Source: DASUPK01 sp963848955 (GTDB lineage Bacteria > Actinomycetota > Thermoleophilia > Solirubrobacterales > 70-9). Taken from it: a stretch of 64,000 bases of DNA. The notes beneath the pieces were generated by a model. That model was not told where the DNA came from. It ran no database searches and worked only from the letters and a program-made list of their open reading frames with translations. Positions 52,459 to 61,176 of this stretch are shown piece by piece. How positions within the stretch are numbered: position 1 is the stretch's first letter; every line of letters starts with the position of its first letter. The DNA is taken from NCBI GenBank assembly GCA_963848955.1, contig CAWKFQ010000017.1:310001-374000 (forward strand), written 5' to 3'. Made by a program: the position numbers and the translations under genes.

Positions 52459-53909
52459 GAGCACTTCGCCTCAACACCCTCCGCAACCGGCTCGTCGTCC
52501 TGATCACCCTGATCACCGCGGGAGGGATCGCCTTCGTCTACCTCTACGTGGTGCCGCAGCTCGAATCGAGTCTCACGGCCGAGAAGCTGCGCCGGCTCGA
52601 GAGGCTGGGGACCGAGCAGTCCCCGAGGTTGGCGCGTGCGCTGGAGTCCGGAGCCTCACCTGCTCAGATCTCGGACCTCGTCCGCTCGACGGCGCAGACG
52701 ACGGAGAGCCGCGTCACGCTCCTCGCCGTGCGGGACGCTGCGGGCGGACCGGTGCCGGCCTTCGTCGTCGCGGACTCGCAGTCGGAGGCGACGGCGCTGC
52801 AGGGCCGCTACCTGACCGCCGACGCGGCAATCTCCGACGGGCAGATCGCCACTGGAGTAGAGCGCGTCGCGGGGACGCGGGTGGGGATCTCCGCCGTCCC
52901 GATCAGGCTCGCCGACCAGACTCGCTGGGTGGAGGTCCTCTCGACCCAGCTCGCCGAGGTGAACGACGACGTGGCGCTGGTGCGGCGCCAGATCCTGATC
53001 GCGGGGCTGATCGCCCTGGCCGCTGCTTCGCTGATCGGGTTCTGGGCGTCGGGGGCCGTCTCGCGGCGGCTGCGGCGGATGCGCAGGGCCGCCGAGGCGG
53101 TCGCCGAGGGCCACTTCGACCAGCCCATCCCGGTGGATTCCTCGGACGAGCTCGGCCAGCTGGCGCGGAGCTTCAACGAGATGCAGCGGCGCCTGGCGCG
53201 GCTCGACAGCTCGCGGAAGGAGTTCATTGCCAATGCCTCGCACGAGCTGCGCACGCCGATCTTCTCGCTGGGCGGCTTCGTCGAGCTGCTCGAGACGGAG
53301 AAGCTGACGGCGGCCGAGCGACGAGCCTTCGTCTCCGAGATCCGGGCCCAGGTCCAGCGTCTCCAGAAGCTCACCATCGACCTGCTCGACCTCTCGCGGC
53401 TCGACGCCGACGTGATGGAGATCAAGCGCGAGCAGGTCGACCTGAAGGACGCCGCCAGGCAGGTCGCGGACGAGTTCCGGCCCACCGCGAAGCTGCACGA
53501 GTCCTCGCTCCAGGTGCGGGGGCGCGGTCAGGTGGTGGCGTTCGCGGATCTAAATCGTGTCTCACAAATCATTCGTATCCTCATTGACAATGCGCTCACC
53601 CACACCCCGCAGGGAACGAACGTCACCGTGACCGCCGTGCGTGGGACAAACGCGGCGGAGCTGATCGTCGGGGACGACGCGAAGAAGGGCATCGACCCGC
53701 GCGCGATCCCGAAGGTCTTCGACCGCTTCTACACCGGCGACACCGCGTCCGGGTCCGGGCTCGGCCTCGCGATCGCCGAGGAGCTCGCCCACCGCATGGG
53801 CGGGCGGATCGCCGTGGTCTCCCGCCGCGGCCATACGGCTTTCACGCTGAGCCTGCCGATCGCAGGTGGCCGGCGACGGCAGCGAGAGCCCGCCGGGGTG
53901 GCAGCTTGA
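52455..53909 (+). CDS. Membrane sensor histidine kinase
   Basis: 484 aa from TTG 52455 overlapping the regulator stop. Two helices (LVVLITLITAGGIAFVYLYV and ILIAGLIALAAASLIGFWAS) flank an extracytoplasmic sensor of about 145 residues. HAMP follows (RMRRAAEAVAEGHFDQPIPV), then the H box FIANASHELRTPIFSLGGFV with His near residue 263, N box IRILIDNALTHTPQGTNVTV, a relaxed G1 (VGDDAKKGID instead of DxGxG), F box FDRFYTG and G2 ASGSGLGLAIAEELAHRMGG. It phosphorylates the preceding regulator. The stop overlaps the HtrA start (TTGA). Confidence 0.95.
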   Translation: MRALRLNTLRNRLVVLITLITAGGIAFVYLYVVPQLESSLTAEKLRRLERLGTEQSPRLARALESGASPAQISDLVRSTAQTTESRVTLLAVRDAAGGPVPAFVVADSQSEATALQGRYLTADAAISDGQIATGVERVAGTRVGISAVPIRLADQTRWVEVLSTQLAEVNDDVALVRRQILIAGLIALAAASLIGFWASGAVSRRLRRMRRAAEAVAEGHFDQPIPVDSSDELGQLARSFNEMQRRLARLDSSRKEFIANASHELRTPIFSLGGFVELLETEKLTAAERRAFVSEIRAQVQRLQKLTIDLLDLSRLDADVMEIKREQVDLKDAARQVADEFRPTAKLHESSLQVRGRGQVVAFADLNRVSQIIRILIDNALTHTPQGTNVTVTAVRGTNAAELIVGDDAKKGIDPRAIPKVFDRFYTGDTASGSGLGLAIAEELAHRMGGRIAVVSRRGHTAFTLSLPIAGGRRRQREPAGVAA

Positions 53910-55094
53910 GGCTGAAACGGTTGAGCGCGGGCATCGCGGCGGTCGCCGTGACGGCGCTGATCGCGGGCTGCGGGGGCGGTGGTGGCGGCGACGACTCGAG
54001 CACGTCCGCTGCGGCGCCGACCCAGACCGCGACACAGGTCGTCGTGGAGGCGAGCGATGGCAGCTTCAACCCAGCCCAGATCTACAAGGACGTCTCCCCC
54101 GGCGTGGTGACGATCGACTCGGTCTTCGAAGGCAGCACGAGTCGACGTCCTCGGGGGCGGCGGCTCCGCCGGCCAGGGATCCGGATTCGTGGTGGACACG
54201 GAAGGCGACATCGTCACCAACGCGCACGTGGTCACCAGCGGCGGCCACCTGAACGGAGGTGGGACGCCGCACGAGGCCAAGCAGGTCTTCGTGGAGTTCG
54301 GGGACCGCAACCGAGTCCCGGCTGAGATCAAGGGCTTCGACGCGGATGCCGACGTGGCGCTGATCAAGGTCGATCCGGACGGTCTCGACCTGCAGCCAGT
54401 GGAGCTCTCGGATCGCTCGAGCTTCACGGTCGGCGAGCCGGTCGCCGCGATCGGCAGCCCGTTCGGCGAGGACCAGTCGCTCTCGATCGGCGTGATCTCG
54501 GCGACGAACCGGACGGTCGAGGGGCTCACCAACTTCGGCATCGACAACGCGATCCAGACCGACGCCTCGATCAACCCGGGCAACTCGGGCGGCCCGCTGC
54601 TCGACGCGAAGGGCGAGTTGATCGGGATCAACGAGCAGATCGCGTCCAGCTCCGGCAGCAACTCCGGCGTCGGCTTCGCGATTCCGGTGACCTCGGTCCG
54701 GTTCTCGCTCGACCAGTTGAAGGCCGACGGCAAGGTGGAGTACGCGTTCCTCGGGGTGACCAGCGAGTCGCTTTACCCCCAGCTCGCCGAGCATCTCGGC
54801 CTCGACACCGACTCTGGCGCTCTGATCAGCGACGTCGTCAACGGCAGCCCCGCCGACGACGCGGGCTTGAAGGGCTCGACCGGCGAGGACACCTTCCAGC
54901 TCCAGCAGGTGAAGACCGGCGGCGACGTCGTGCTCGCCGTCGACGGCAAGCCGGTGCTCGAGAACAACGACCTCTCGAAGCTGGTCGCGGTACACAAGCC
55001 GGGCGACAAGGTGACGCTCCAGATCCTTCGGGACGGCGACAAGCAGGACGTCGAGGTCACGCTGGGCTCGCGGCCGGCGGACGTAAACCAGTAA
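53906..55094 (+). CDS. HtrA/DegP-like lipoprotein serine protease (one frameshift)
   Basis: TTG start overlapping the kinase stop. A lipoprotein signal ends in LIAGC, followed by a Gly/Ser linker. The frame changes near 54140, after which it reads GSAGQGSGFVVDTEGDIVTN. Catalytic triad: His in NAHVV (54219), Asp in DVALIKV (54352), Ser in NPGNSGGPLLDAKGELIGIN (54580s). A PDZ domain follows (AFLGVTSESLYPQLAEHLGL, GGDVVLAVDGKPVLENNDLS). About 395 aa. Anchored outside the membrane, it would degrade or refold damaged envelope proteins under control of the coupled two-component system. Confidence 0.9.
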
Positions 55095-55104
55095 GAACCC
55101 CTCA

Positions 55105-56028
55105 ATGGAGATCCGCGACCTGGTCACCGACCTGGCCACGACCCTGCGCGAGGAGGTCCTGCCGCACCTCGGGGCACACGCCGGCCGGGCCCACTCCGGC
55201 GAGGCGGACGGCGGCGACGTCACCTTCCAGATCGACGAGCACGCCGAGGCGCGGATGGAGTCCTTCCTCGCCGAGCGGGCACCCGAGGTCTCGTTCTTCT
55301 CCGAGGATCGCGGCCTGGTCTCCCCCGCGGGCGACCGTGCGGAATGGGTTCTGGTGGTGGACCCGATCGACGGCACCCGGCCGGCGTTGGCCGGGCTCGA
55401 GTCGTGCTGCGTCTCGGTCGCGGCGGCGCCGCTGGACGGAGAGCCGACCATGGGGGACGTGCAGGTCGGCTGCGTCCTCGAGGTGAAGAGCGGGCACAGC
55501 TTCGTCGCGCAGCGGGGTAAGGGCCTCGAACCGGACGCGAAGCTCTCCGCCAACCGCTCGCTCGAGCGCATGTTCTGGACCTACGGCTTCCGCGGGCGGC
55601 CGGCGCGCGCCCTGATCGAGGTGATCTGCGACCTGATCGACGTCTCATCCGTGGGTGGCGGGACCTTCGACCTCGGCTCGGCGACCTATGACATGACCCG
55701 GATCGCCACCGGCCAACTCGACGCGTACGTCGAGCCTGGGCCGCGGATGATCGACGACGTGCCCCCGGTCCGCGCGGAGTTCGAGCGCGTCGGCGCCGGG
55801 GCGGTGCTCAACAACTCGCCCTACGACCTGGCCGCGGCGACGATCTGCCTCGAGGAATGCGGCGCGGTGGTGACGGACGCGTACGGCGAATCGCTCTCCG
55901 CTCGTCCCCTGCTCGGCTCGGGACACGAGTTTCAGATGTCCTGCGTGGCAGCCGCGAACGGCGAGCTCCACTCCGCGATCTGCGCCGAGATCGACGTGGG
56001 CATCGAGCGGCTGCGCGCCAGCATCTAA
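55105..56028 (+). CDS. Inositol monophosphatase-family enzyme
   Basis: 307 aa. The metal-binding DPIDGTRPALAGLESCCVSV is the DPxDGT motif; FFSEDRGLVSP supplies the upstream Glu-Asp ligand and VGGGTFDLGSATYDMTRIAT the substrate loop. The late YVEPGPRMIDDVPPVRAEF stands where the family usually has G-x-x-x-x-WD; here the WD is ID, so the substrate site differs. PF00459 includes inositol-, fructose-1,6-bis- and histidinol-phosphatases. It starts 10 nt after HtrA and may be co-transcribed. The 3' end abuts the REP-like copy 3. Confidence 0.85.
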   Translation: MEIRDLVTDLATTLREEVLPHLGAHAGRAHSGEADGGDVTFQIDEHAEARMESFLAERAPEVSFFSEDRGLVSPAGDRAEWVLVVDPIDGTRPALAGLESCCVSVAAAPLDGEPTMGDVQVGCVLEVKSGHSFVAQRGKGLEPDAKLSANRSLERMFWTYGFRGRPARALIEVICDLIDVSSVGGGTFDLGSATYDMTRIATGQLDAYVEPGPRMIDDVPPVRAEFERVGAGAVLNNSPYDLAAATICLEECGAVVTDAYGESLSARPLLGSGHEFQMSCVAAANGELHSAICAEIDVGIERLRASI

Positions 56029-56095
56029 CGGGTTCCAGCGTTAAACGGGTTGCGCCTGGCGGCGCACCCTCGCATCTACCTGCGGAGCACCCTCG
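56022..56095 (-). repeat. REP-like hairpin repeat, copy 3 (inverted)
   Basis: On the minus strand: CGAGGGTGCTCC, then TGCGAGGGTGCGCC-GCCA-GGCGCAACCC, GTTTAACG and GGAACCCGTTAG. Block order and the single-base bulge are as in copy 1. It occupies most of the space between the phosphatase and TreT genes. Confidence 0.75.
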
Positions 56096-56148
56096 GACAA
56101 AACGAGTACTTTTTCGCCCTTGCGTACTCATCCGACCATGGGGGGCCC

Positions 56149-57383
56149 GTGCTTCAAGAGGTAGCGCTCGGCAACAAGTCGCTGGCCGACTACACCCACT
56201 TGGCCGGGCGAGGCCTGGTCGACGAGATCCGGGAGCTCGCCGAGGGCCTGGAGGGCAAGCGCATCCTGCACGTCAGCGCGACGGCCTTCGGGGGCGGCGT
56301 CTCGGAGATCCTCTACACGATCGTGCCGCTGATGCGGGACGTCGGGCTGGACGCCCACTGGCAGGTGATCATGGGCCGGGAGGAGTTCTTCAACGCCACC
56401 AAGCTCCTCCACAACTCGCTGCAGGGCGACCCGAACACGCTCACCCCCAACGAGTGGGAGCTGTTCGACCACTACAACAAGATGAACGCCGAGAGCCTCG
56501 AGGGCGACTGGGACGCGATCATCGTCCACGACCCGCAGCCGGTGGGGATGCGCCACAACGCCAGGGATCACGCCAAGAACTGGATCTGGCGCTGCCACAT
56601 CGATCTCTCCGAGCCGAACCCGGAGCCGATCGAGCGGCTGCTCCCGCTGATCTCGGAGTACGAGATCACCGTCTGGCACATGGAGCAGTACGTGCCCAAG
56701 GGGCTCGACGGCCACGGCGGGGTGAGGATCGTGCCGCCGGCGATCGACCCGCTCTCGCCTAAGAACATGGCGCTCTCCCCCGATGACGCGGCCTTCGTCT
56801 GCAACCAGTTCGGCATCGACGTCGACCGGCCGATGATCTGCCAGGTGTCGCGGTTCGACCCGTGGAAGGACCCGATCGGGGTGATCGACGCCTACCGGCA
56901 GGTGACCAAGGAGCTCCCCGAGGTGCAGCTGGCGCTGGTCGGATCGATGGCGACGGATGACCCGGAGGGCTGGGAGTTCTTCCACCGCACCTTCGAGTAC
57001 GCGGAGTCGGACCCCGACATCAAGATCCTCAACAACCTGAACAACGTCGGCGCGATCGAGGTGAACGCGTTCCAGTCGCAGTCGGACGTCGTCCTGCAGA
57101 AGTCGATTCGCGAGGGCTTCGGGCTGACGGTCTCCGAGGCGCTGTGGAAGGGGCGGCCGACCATCGCGGGGAACGTGGGCGGCATTCCGCTGCAGATCGT
57201 CGACGGCGAGGACGGCTATCTGGTCGAAACTCCGGACCAGGCGGCCGAGCGGTGCATCCAGATCCTCCAGGACCCCGAGCTCGGCCGGCGACTCGGGCGG
57301 GCGGGCAAGGAGCGCACCCGGGAGCGCTTCCTTCGCCGCGCCTGCTGCTCGACTGGCTGAGGATCTTCACCTCGCTCGAGTAG
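56149..57383 (+). CDS. treT: Trehalose synthase of the TreT/GT4 type (one frameshift)
   Basis: The GTG at 56149 opens LQEVALGNKSLADYTHLAGR, the usual start; longer in-frame sequence comes from the repeat. Family landmarks: ILHVSATAFGGGVSEILYTI, VPLMRDVGLDAHWQVIMGRE, IIVHDPQPVGM, WRCHIDLSEPNPE, CQVSRFDPWKDPIGVIDAYR and IREGFGLTVSEALWKGRPTI (E-x7-E donor site). A frame change near 57333 gives the ending LLLDWLRIFTSLE. About 411 aa. TreT condenses NDP-glucose and glucose to trehalose in one reversible step. An OtsA-like gene follows, so both trehalose routes start here. Confidence 0.88.
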
Positions 57384-57400
57384 CGGGACGGCTTTCGCCC

Positions 57401-57736
57401 ATGGCCGAGATCACCTGGGAGCAGTTCGAGGCGGTCGACATGCGGGTCGGTCGCGTGGTCGGCGTGGAGGAGTTTCCCGAGGCGCGCGTCCCCGCCTGGA
57501 AGCTGGAGATCGACTTTGGTCCCGAGATCGGCCGCAAGCGCTCCTCCGCGCAGATCACGCACTACGCGCGGGAGGACCTGGAGGGGCGGCTCGTGGTGGC
57601 GGTGGTCAACTTCCCGCCCAAGCGAATCGGGCCGTTTCTCTCCGAGGTCCTGGTGCTGGGCGCGCTCGACGACGCCAAGGGAGTGGTGCTGCTTCGTCCC
57701 GACGAGGACGTCGCCCCCGGTGACCGGATCGCATGA
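57401..57736 (+). CDS. csaA: CsaA-like tRNA-binding-domain protein
   Basis: 111 aa. TWEQFEAVDMRVGRVVGVEE opens the OB fold; LEIDFGPEIGRKRSSAQITH and VVNFPPKRIGPFLSEVLVLG are the CsaA signature; the end is LLRPDEDVAPGDRIA. The size is that of free-standing CsaA, a dimeric tRNA-binding or secretion-related chaperone. It sits 17 nt after TreT and 26 nt before the OtsA-like gene, so the three may be one transcript, though its link to trehalose is not obvious. Confidence 0.93.
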   Translation: MAEITWEQFEAVDMRVGRVVGVEEFPEARVPAWKLEIDFGPEIGRKRSSAQITHYAREDLEGRLVVAVVNFPPKRIGPFLSEVLVLGALDDAKGVVLLRPDEDVAPGDRIA

Positions 57737-57762
57737 CCGCTTAGCCATGGCTGATACAAACG

Positions 57763-59209
57763 GTGGGTGGCCGAGTACCCCTGACGATCGTCTCGAACCG
57801 CGGCCCCGCGGAGTTCGGCCGCGATGAGACCGGCCAGCGGATCGTGCATCGCGGCGGCGGTGGGCTGGTCACGGCGCTCTCGGGGCTGGTCTCGCACCGC
57901 AAGGCGCTCTGGATCGCCTCGGCGATGACGGAGGAGGACGTCGTGGTCGCGAACGAGAGCGAGGGGCCGGTTGAGATCGAGGTCGACGGGATCGACTACG
58001 ACGTGCAGATGGTCGCCTCGAACCCATCGGCGTATGACCGCTTCTACAACGTGATCGCGAACCCGATCCTCTGGTTCATCCAGCACTACCTCTGGGATCT
58101 CTCCAACGCGCCCGACATCAGGCAGGCCGAGGTGGACGCCTGGGAGGAGGGCTACAAGGTCGTCAACGACGACATGGCCGACTGCGTGATCCGGTCGATC
58201 GAGGGTCAGGAGGAGCCGGTGGTGATGCTGCACGACTACCACCTCTACACCTGCCCCGGCCTGATCCGTCGAGGCGCGGCCCGACGCCTTCCTCCACTAC
58301 TTCGTCCACATCCCCTGGTCGCAGCCGGACTCCTGGCGGGTCCTCCCGAACCGCTGGCGCGAGGAGATCTACCAGAGCATGCTCGCCAACGACATCATCG
58401 GCTTCCACACGAACGCCTACTGCCGGAACTTCCTGCAGTGCTGCCGGGAGCTGATGGAGCTGGAGGTCGACTTCGAGCGGATGGCGGTGACCTACGAGGG
58501 CCGCGAGACCTGGGTGCGCGCCTATCCGCTCTCGATCGACACCCAGCGGCTCTACCGGGCGGCGGAGTCCGCGGACGTCGAGTTCTACGAGAAGGAGGTG
58601 CTGCGCCGGCGCCGCGACCACCTGATCATCCGGGTCGACCGGGCCGACCTCTCGAAGAACGTGCTGCGCGGCTTCACCGCCTTCGACGTCTTCCTCGAGC
58701 AGCACCCGGAGTTCCGGGAGAAGGTCACCTTCATCGCCCACCTGCAGCCCTCCCGCCAGGACGTGCCCGAGTACGCCGAGTACCTGGAGCGGATCGAGGC
58801 GCTGGTCGCGGTCGTCAACCACCGCCACGGGACGACCGACTGGATGCCGATCGACCTGCGGATCTACGAGAACTTCCCCGAGGCGGTCGCGCGCTACAAG
58901 CAGTTCGACCTGCTGATGGTCAACTCGCTCTTCGACGGGATGAACCTGGTCGCGAAGGAGGCGCCGACGGTCAACACCCGCGACGGCGTGGTGATGCTCT
59001 CCGAGAACACCGGGGCGCATGAGGAGCTCGGCGACTGCACGCTCTCGGTGAATCCCTTCGACATCCAGGAGCAGGCCGACGCAATCCACCGCGCGCTGAC
59101 GATGGAGCCGGAGGAACGGGCGCTGCGCGCCGAGCGGCTCAAGGAGATCATCAACGAGCGGGACCCGGGCGACTGGGTGGACGAGCAGATGGCCGACATC
59201 CGGGCCTGA
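57763..59209 (+). CDS. otsA: Trehalose-6-phosphate synthase-like GT20 (one frameshift)
   Basis: GTG start, VPLTIVSNRGPAEFGRDE. GT20 features: GGGGLVTALSGLVSHRKALW (glycine loop), ANPILWFIQHYLWDL, VVMLHDYHLYTCPGLIRR, then after a frame change near 58270 PDAFLHYFVHIPWSQPDSWR, LANDIIGFHTNAYCRNFL, IIRVDRADLSKNVLRGFTAF, LLMVNSLFDGMNLVAKEAPT and LSENTGAHEELGDCTLSVNP. About 482 aa. It transfers glucose from a nucleotide to Glc-6-P. No otsB phosphatase domain or gene is visible nearby. A bacterial GT20 making another glucoside is possible. Confidence 0.85.
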
Positions 59210-59246
59210 AGCGCTCGCCGGCCGAGGTCGCTAGCGATCGGTCCGG

Positions 59247-59669
59247 CTAGCGCTCGAAGCCGAACTCGCCGGGCTGCGGCGGCGGCGAGTAGACCGCGGC
59301 GGGCGCGTCGGGGCGGTGGCGGGACGCCGGAGCGGTGGTCGCTTCGACGTCTCGCCGTGCGCGGTCGTGATGACCGCGTCGGTGACGGTCTCGCCGACGC
59401 CTGGGCAGGCTCTGGGCGCGGGCTTGGCGCGCTGATGGCCGCGGTCGCCTTCGGTGACTCGCGGCGGTGCCGCCGGTGGTGCCGCGCGAGGGCCGGGAAT
59501 CGCCGCGGGGACAGGCTCCGCCGCCGGGCGCGAGGCCGACGTCGGCGGGCACGGGCGGCGGCGGGTCGCTGCCCAGCAGCGCGGGGAGCGAGACGATCCC
59601 GGCGAGCACCGCAGCGGCGATCGCCGCTGCCCGGCCCGCGCTCTGCCACCGGATCTGCCGTCCACCCAC
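59247..59669 (-). CDS. Small membrane-anchored Pro-rich protein (two frameshifts)
   Basis: Begins MGGRQIRWQSAGRAAAIAAA with one hydrophobic segment (VLAGIVSLPALLGS), then a Pro-rich exposed region (PPPPVPADVGLAPG). Frame changes near 59530 and 59350 link AAIPGPRAAPPAAPPRVTEG, VGETVTDAVITTAHGE and the end SPPPQPGEFGFER. About 140 aa. No catalytic motif. Convergent with the OtsA-like gene and divergent from rpsF. Short anchored proteins of this kind next to rpsF are something I recall from Solirubrobacterales, but the function is unknown. Confidence 0.5.
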   Translation of the reverse strand: MGGRQIRWQSAGRAAAIAAAVLAGIVSLPALLGSDPPPPVPADVGLAPGGGACPRGDSRPSRGTTGGTAASHRRRPRPSARQARAQSLPRRRRDRHRRGHHDRARRDVEATTAPASRHRPDAPAAVYSPPPQPGEFGFER

Positions 59670-59708
59670 GCCCTGGTGAGGTCGCGGCGCCCGGCTCCCG
59701 CTCTCCCC

Positions 59709-59714
59709 TATAGT
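59709..59714 (+). promoter_or_regulatory. -10 element (TATAGT) of rpsF
   Basis: TATAGT ends 11 nt before the ATG at 59726, predicting a leader of only about 4-5 nt. No clear -35 is visible. Confidence 0.5.
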
Positions 59715-59725
59715 CGCCCGTCGCT

Positions 59726-60121
59726 ATGAGCCGGCACTACGAACTCGTACTGATGCTCGACCCCGAGGCCGCGGACGACGCGCGCGAGAAGGTCGCGGGC
59801 GACGTGCGCCAGGCGATCGAGGGCACCGGCACGCTCGACCGGGCCGATGTCTGGGGCATGCGGAAACTCGCCTACGAGATCCGCCAGCGAAACGAGGCGG
59901 ACTACCGCTACTACCGCTTCCAGGGCGAGCCGGACCTGCTCGAGCAGCTCGACCACAGCCTGAAGATCACGGACGGCGTGCTCCGCTTTCGCATCTTCAA
60001 GGTCGACCCCGACTCGCCGAGCAACCCGCCCCCCGCCTCCGATCGCCCGGCATCGGTCGGCGACGGCCGGCCGGATCGCGACGACCGGCCGCGCCGCGGA
60101 CGCCGCGACGACCGCGACTAG
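59726..60121 (+). CDS. rpsF: 30S ribosomal protein bS6
   Basis: 131 aa. YELVLMLDPEAADDAREKVA, VWGMRKLAYEIRQRNEADYR and YYRFQGEPDLLEQLDHSLKI match bS6, which binds the central domain of 16S rRNA with bS18. The C-terminal 30 residues are a charged, disordered extension (DDRPRRGRRDDRD), longer than in E. coli but usual for actinobacteria. First gene of the conserved rpsF-ssb-rpsR-rplI-dnaB cluster. Confidence 0.97.
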   Translation: MSRHYELVLMLDPEAADDAREKVAGDVRQAIEGTGTLDRADVWGMRKLAYEIRQRNEADYRYYRFQGEPDLLEQLDHSLKITDGVLRFRIFKVDPDSPSNPPPASDRPASVGDGRPDRDDRPRRGRRDDRD

Positions 60122-60233
60122 CAATCCCGGCACCCGGCCTCGCAGTTTCCGGTCTTTCTCCCTGACGGGGGAGAGAACCAGCCGAGTGGCTGCTTAAGAT
60201 CGACGTTCGGAATCGAAAGGAAGGGAGTTTCAG

Positions 60234-60704
60234 TTGGCCGGCTCAAACATCAACACGGTGGTGATCACCGGGAACTTGACCAAGGATCCGGAGCTGCGGT
60301 CGACCCCCGGCGGGACCTCCGTATGCAAGCTTCGAGTGGCCGTCAACAGCCGTCGCAAGGACGGTCAGAGCGGCGAGTGGGTCGACAAGCCCAACTACTT
60401 CGATGTGACCGTCTGGGGAGCGCAGGGTGAGAACTGCGCCAACTACCTCTCCAAGGGACGCCCGGTTGCCGTCGAGGGACGGCTGGACTGGCGCGAATGG
60501 GAGGCGCAGGACGGATCCAAGCGTCAGGCGGTCGAGATCATCGCCAACAGCGTGCAGTTCCTCGGCTCCCGCTCGGACAACCCGAACAGCGGTGGCGGCG
60601 GCAACGGCTTCACGCCCAAGTCCGACGTGCCCGCCGACACCTCGGACTTCGAGGGCGCCGGGGTCAGCTCGGGCGGCAGCTCGGACGACGACATCCCGTT
60701 CTAG
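60234..60704 (+). CDS. ssb: Single-stranded DNA-binding protein
   Basis: 156 aa from TTG, with AAGGAAGGGAG 5 nt upstream. OB-fold: NTVVITGNLTKDPELRSTPG, VCKLRVAVNSRRKDG, YFDVTVWGAQGENCANYLSK and GRPVAVEGRLDWREWEAQDG. The Gly/Ser linker ends in DDDIPF, the tip that recruits replication and repair proteins. A hairpin (CTCCC-TGAC-GGGGGAG) lies in the 112-nt gap after rpsF and may modulate expression. Cytoplasmic, acting at forks with DnaB downstream. Confidence 0.97.
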   Translation: MAGSNINTVVITGNLTKDPELRSTPGGTSVCKLRVAVNSRRKDGQSGEWVDKPNYFDVTVWGAQGENCANYLSKGRPVAVEGRLDWREWEAQDGSKRQAVEIIANSVQFLGSRSDNPNSGGGGNGFTPKSDVPADTSDFEGAGVSSGGSSDDDIPF

Positions 60705-60733
60705 CGGCGACCAGGCCGCACCACTATGAGTGA

Positions 60734-60746
60734 GGGGCGAAGCCCC
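60734..60746 (+). other. Short GC hairpin after ssb
   Basis: GGGGC-GAA-GCCCC (5-bp stem, 3-nt loop) followed by GAGCGGTTATG. No T-run. It could be a weak terminator or a second type of dispersed element; only one copy is seen here. Confidence 0.35.
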
Positions 60747-60799
60747 GAGCGGTTATGTGGGGCGGCCGCTTGTCGCCGCGATCTGGTGGCGAAGCCGTC

Positions 60800-61135
60800 C
60801 TACGGATAGATGTCTGCGAGGTCGTCCGTGATCGTGATGACTTCGTCCAACCTGGTGCGATCGAACGCCTGCCTCACTCCTGCCGGCGGGCGGACGATCG
60901 CGAATCTTCGACCGGCCTCTCTGGCCCGAATGTGTGCGGCCGCAATTGCCCCCATGCCGCTTGAGTCCATGAACGACACGCGGCTCAGGTCGATGACGAG
61001 CAGCTCGGGCTCACCGGACTCGATTTGGGTCAGCGCCTCGGTCACGCGTTCGACGACCTGAAGATCGAGGTCGCCCCGGATCCTGACCAGCGCGCTGTTC
61101 CCTTCGGTCTCGGTCTCGAGATCGAAGTTGAGCAT
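60800..61135 (-). CDS. STAS-domain anti-sigma-factor antagonist
   Basis: 111 aa from the ATG at 61135 (MLNFDLETETEGNSALVRIR); further in-frame ATGs at 61156 and 61165 are alternatives, and a longer form would overlap rpsR. SpoIIAA-like features: IRGDLDLQVVERVTEALTQI, ELLVIDLSRVSFMDSSGMGA (phosphorylatable Ser in DSSG) and FAIVRPPAGVRQAF. It would bind an anti-sigma kinase, releasing a sigma factor. No partner kinase is nearby. It is inserted antisense between ssb and rpsR, with starts of the STAS gene and rpsR only about 40 bp apart. Confidence 0.88.
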   Translation of the reverse strand: MLNFDLETETEGNSALVRIRGDLDLQVVERVTEALTQIESGEPELLVIDLSRVSFMDSSGMGAIAAAHIRAREAGRRFAIVRPPAGVRQAFDRTRLDEVITITDDLADIYP

Positions 61136-61176
61136 CCGCCCCATTAAACCGGCCATCGCTACCATTCGCGCCTCTC

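Noticed and set aside
60122..60233. S6:S18-binding leader autoregulatory RNA
   Set aside because: That structure belongs upstream of rpsF, whose predicted leader here is only a few nucleotides. The hairpin before ssb lacks the conserved CCG bulge context.
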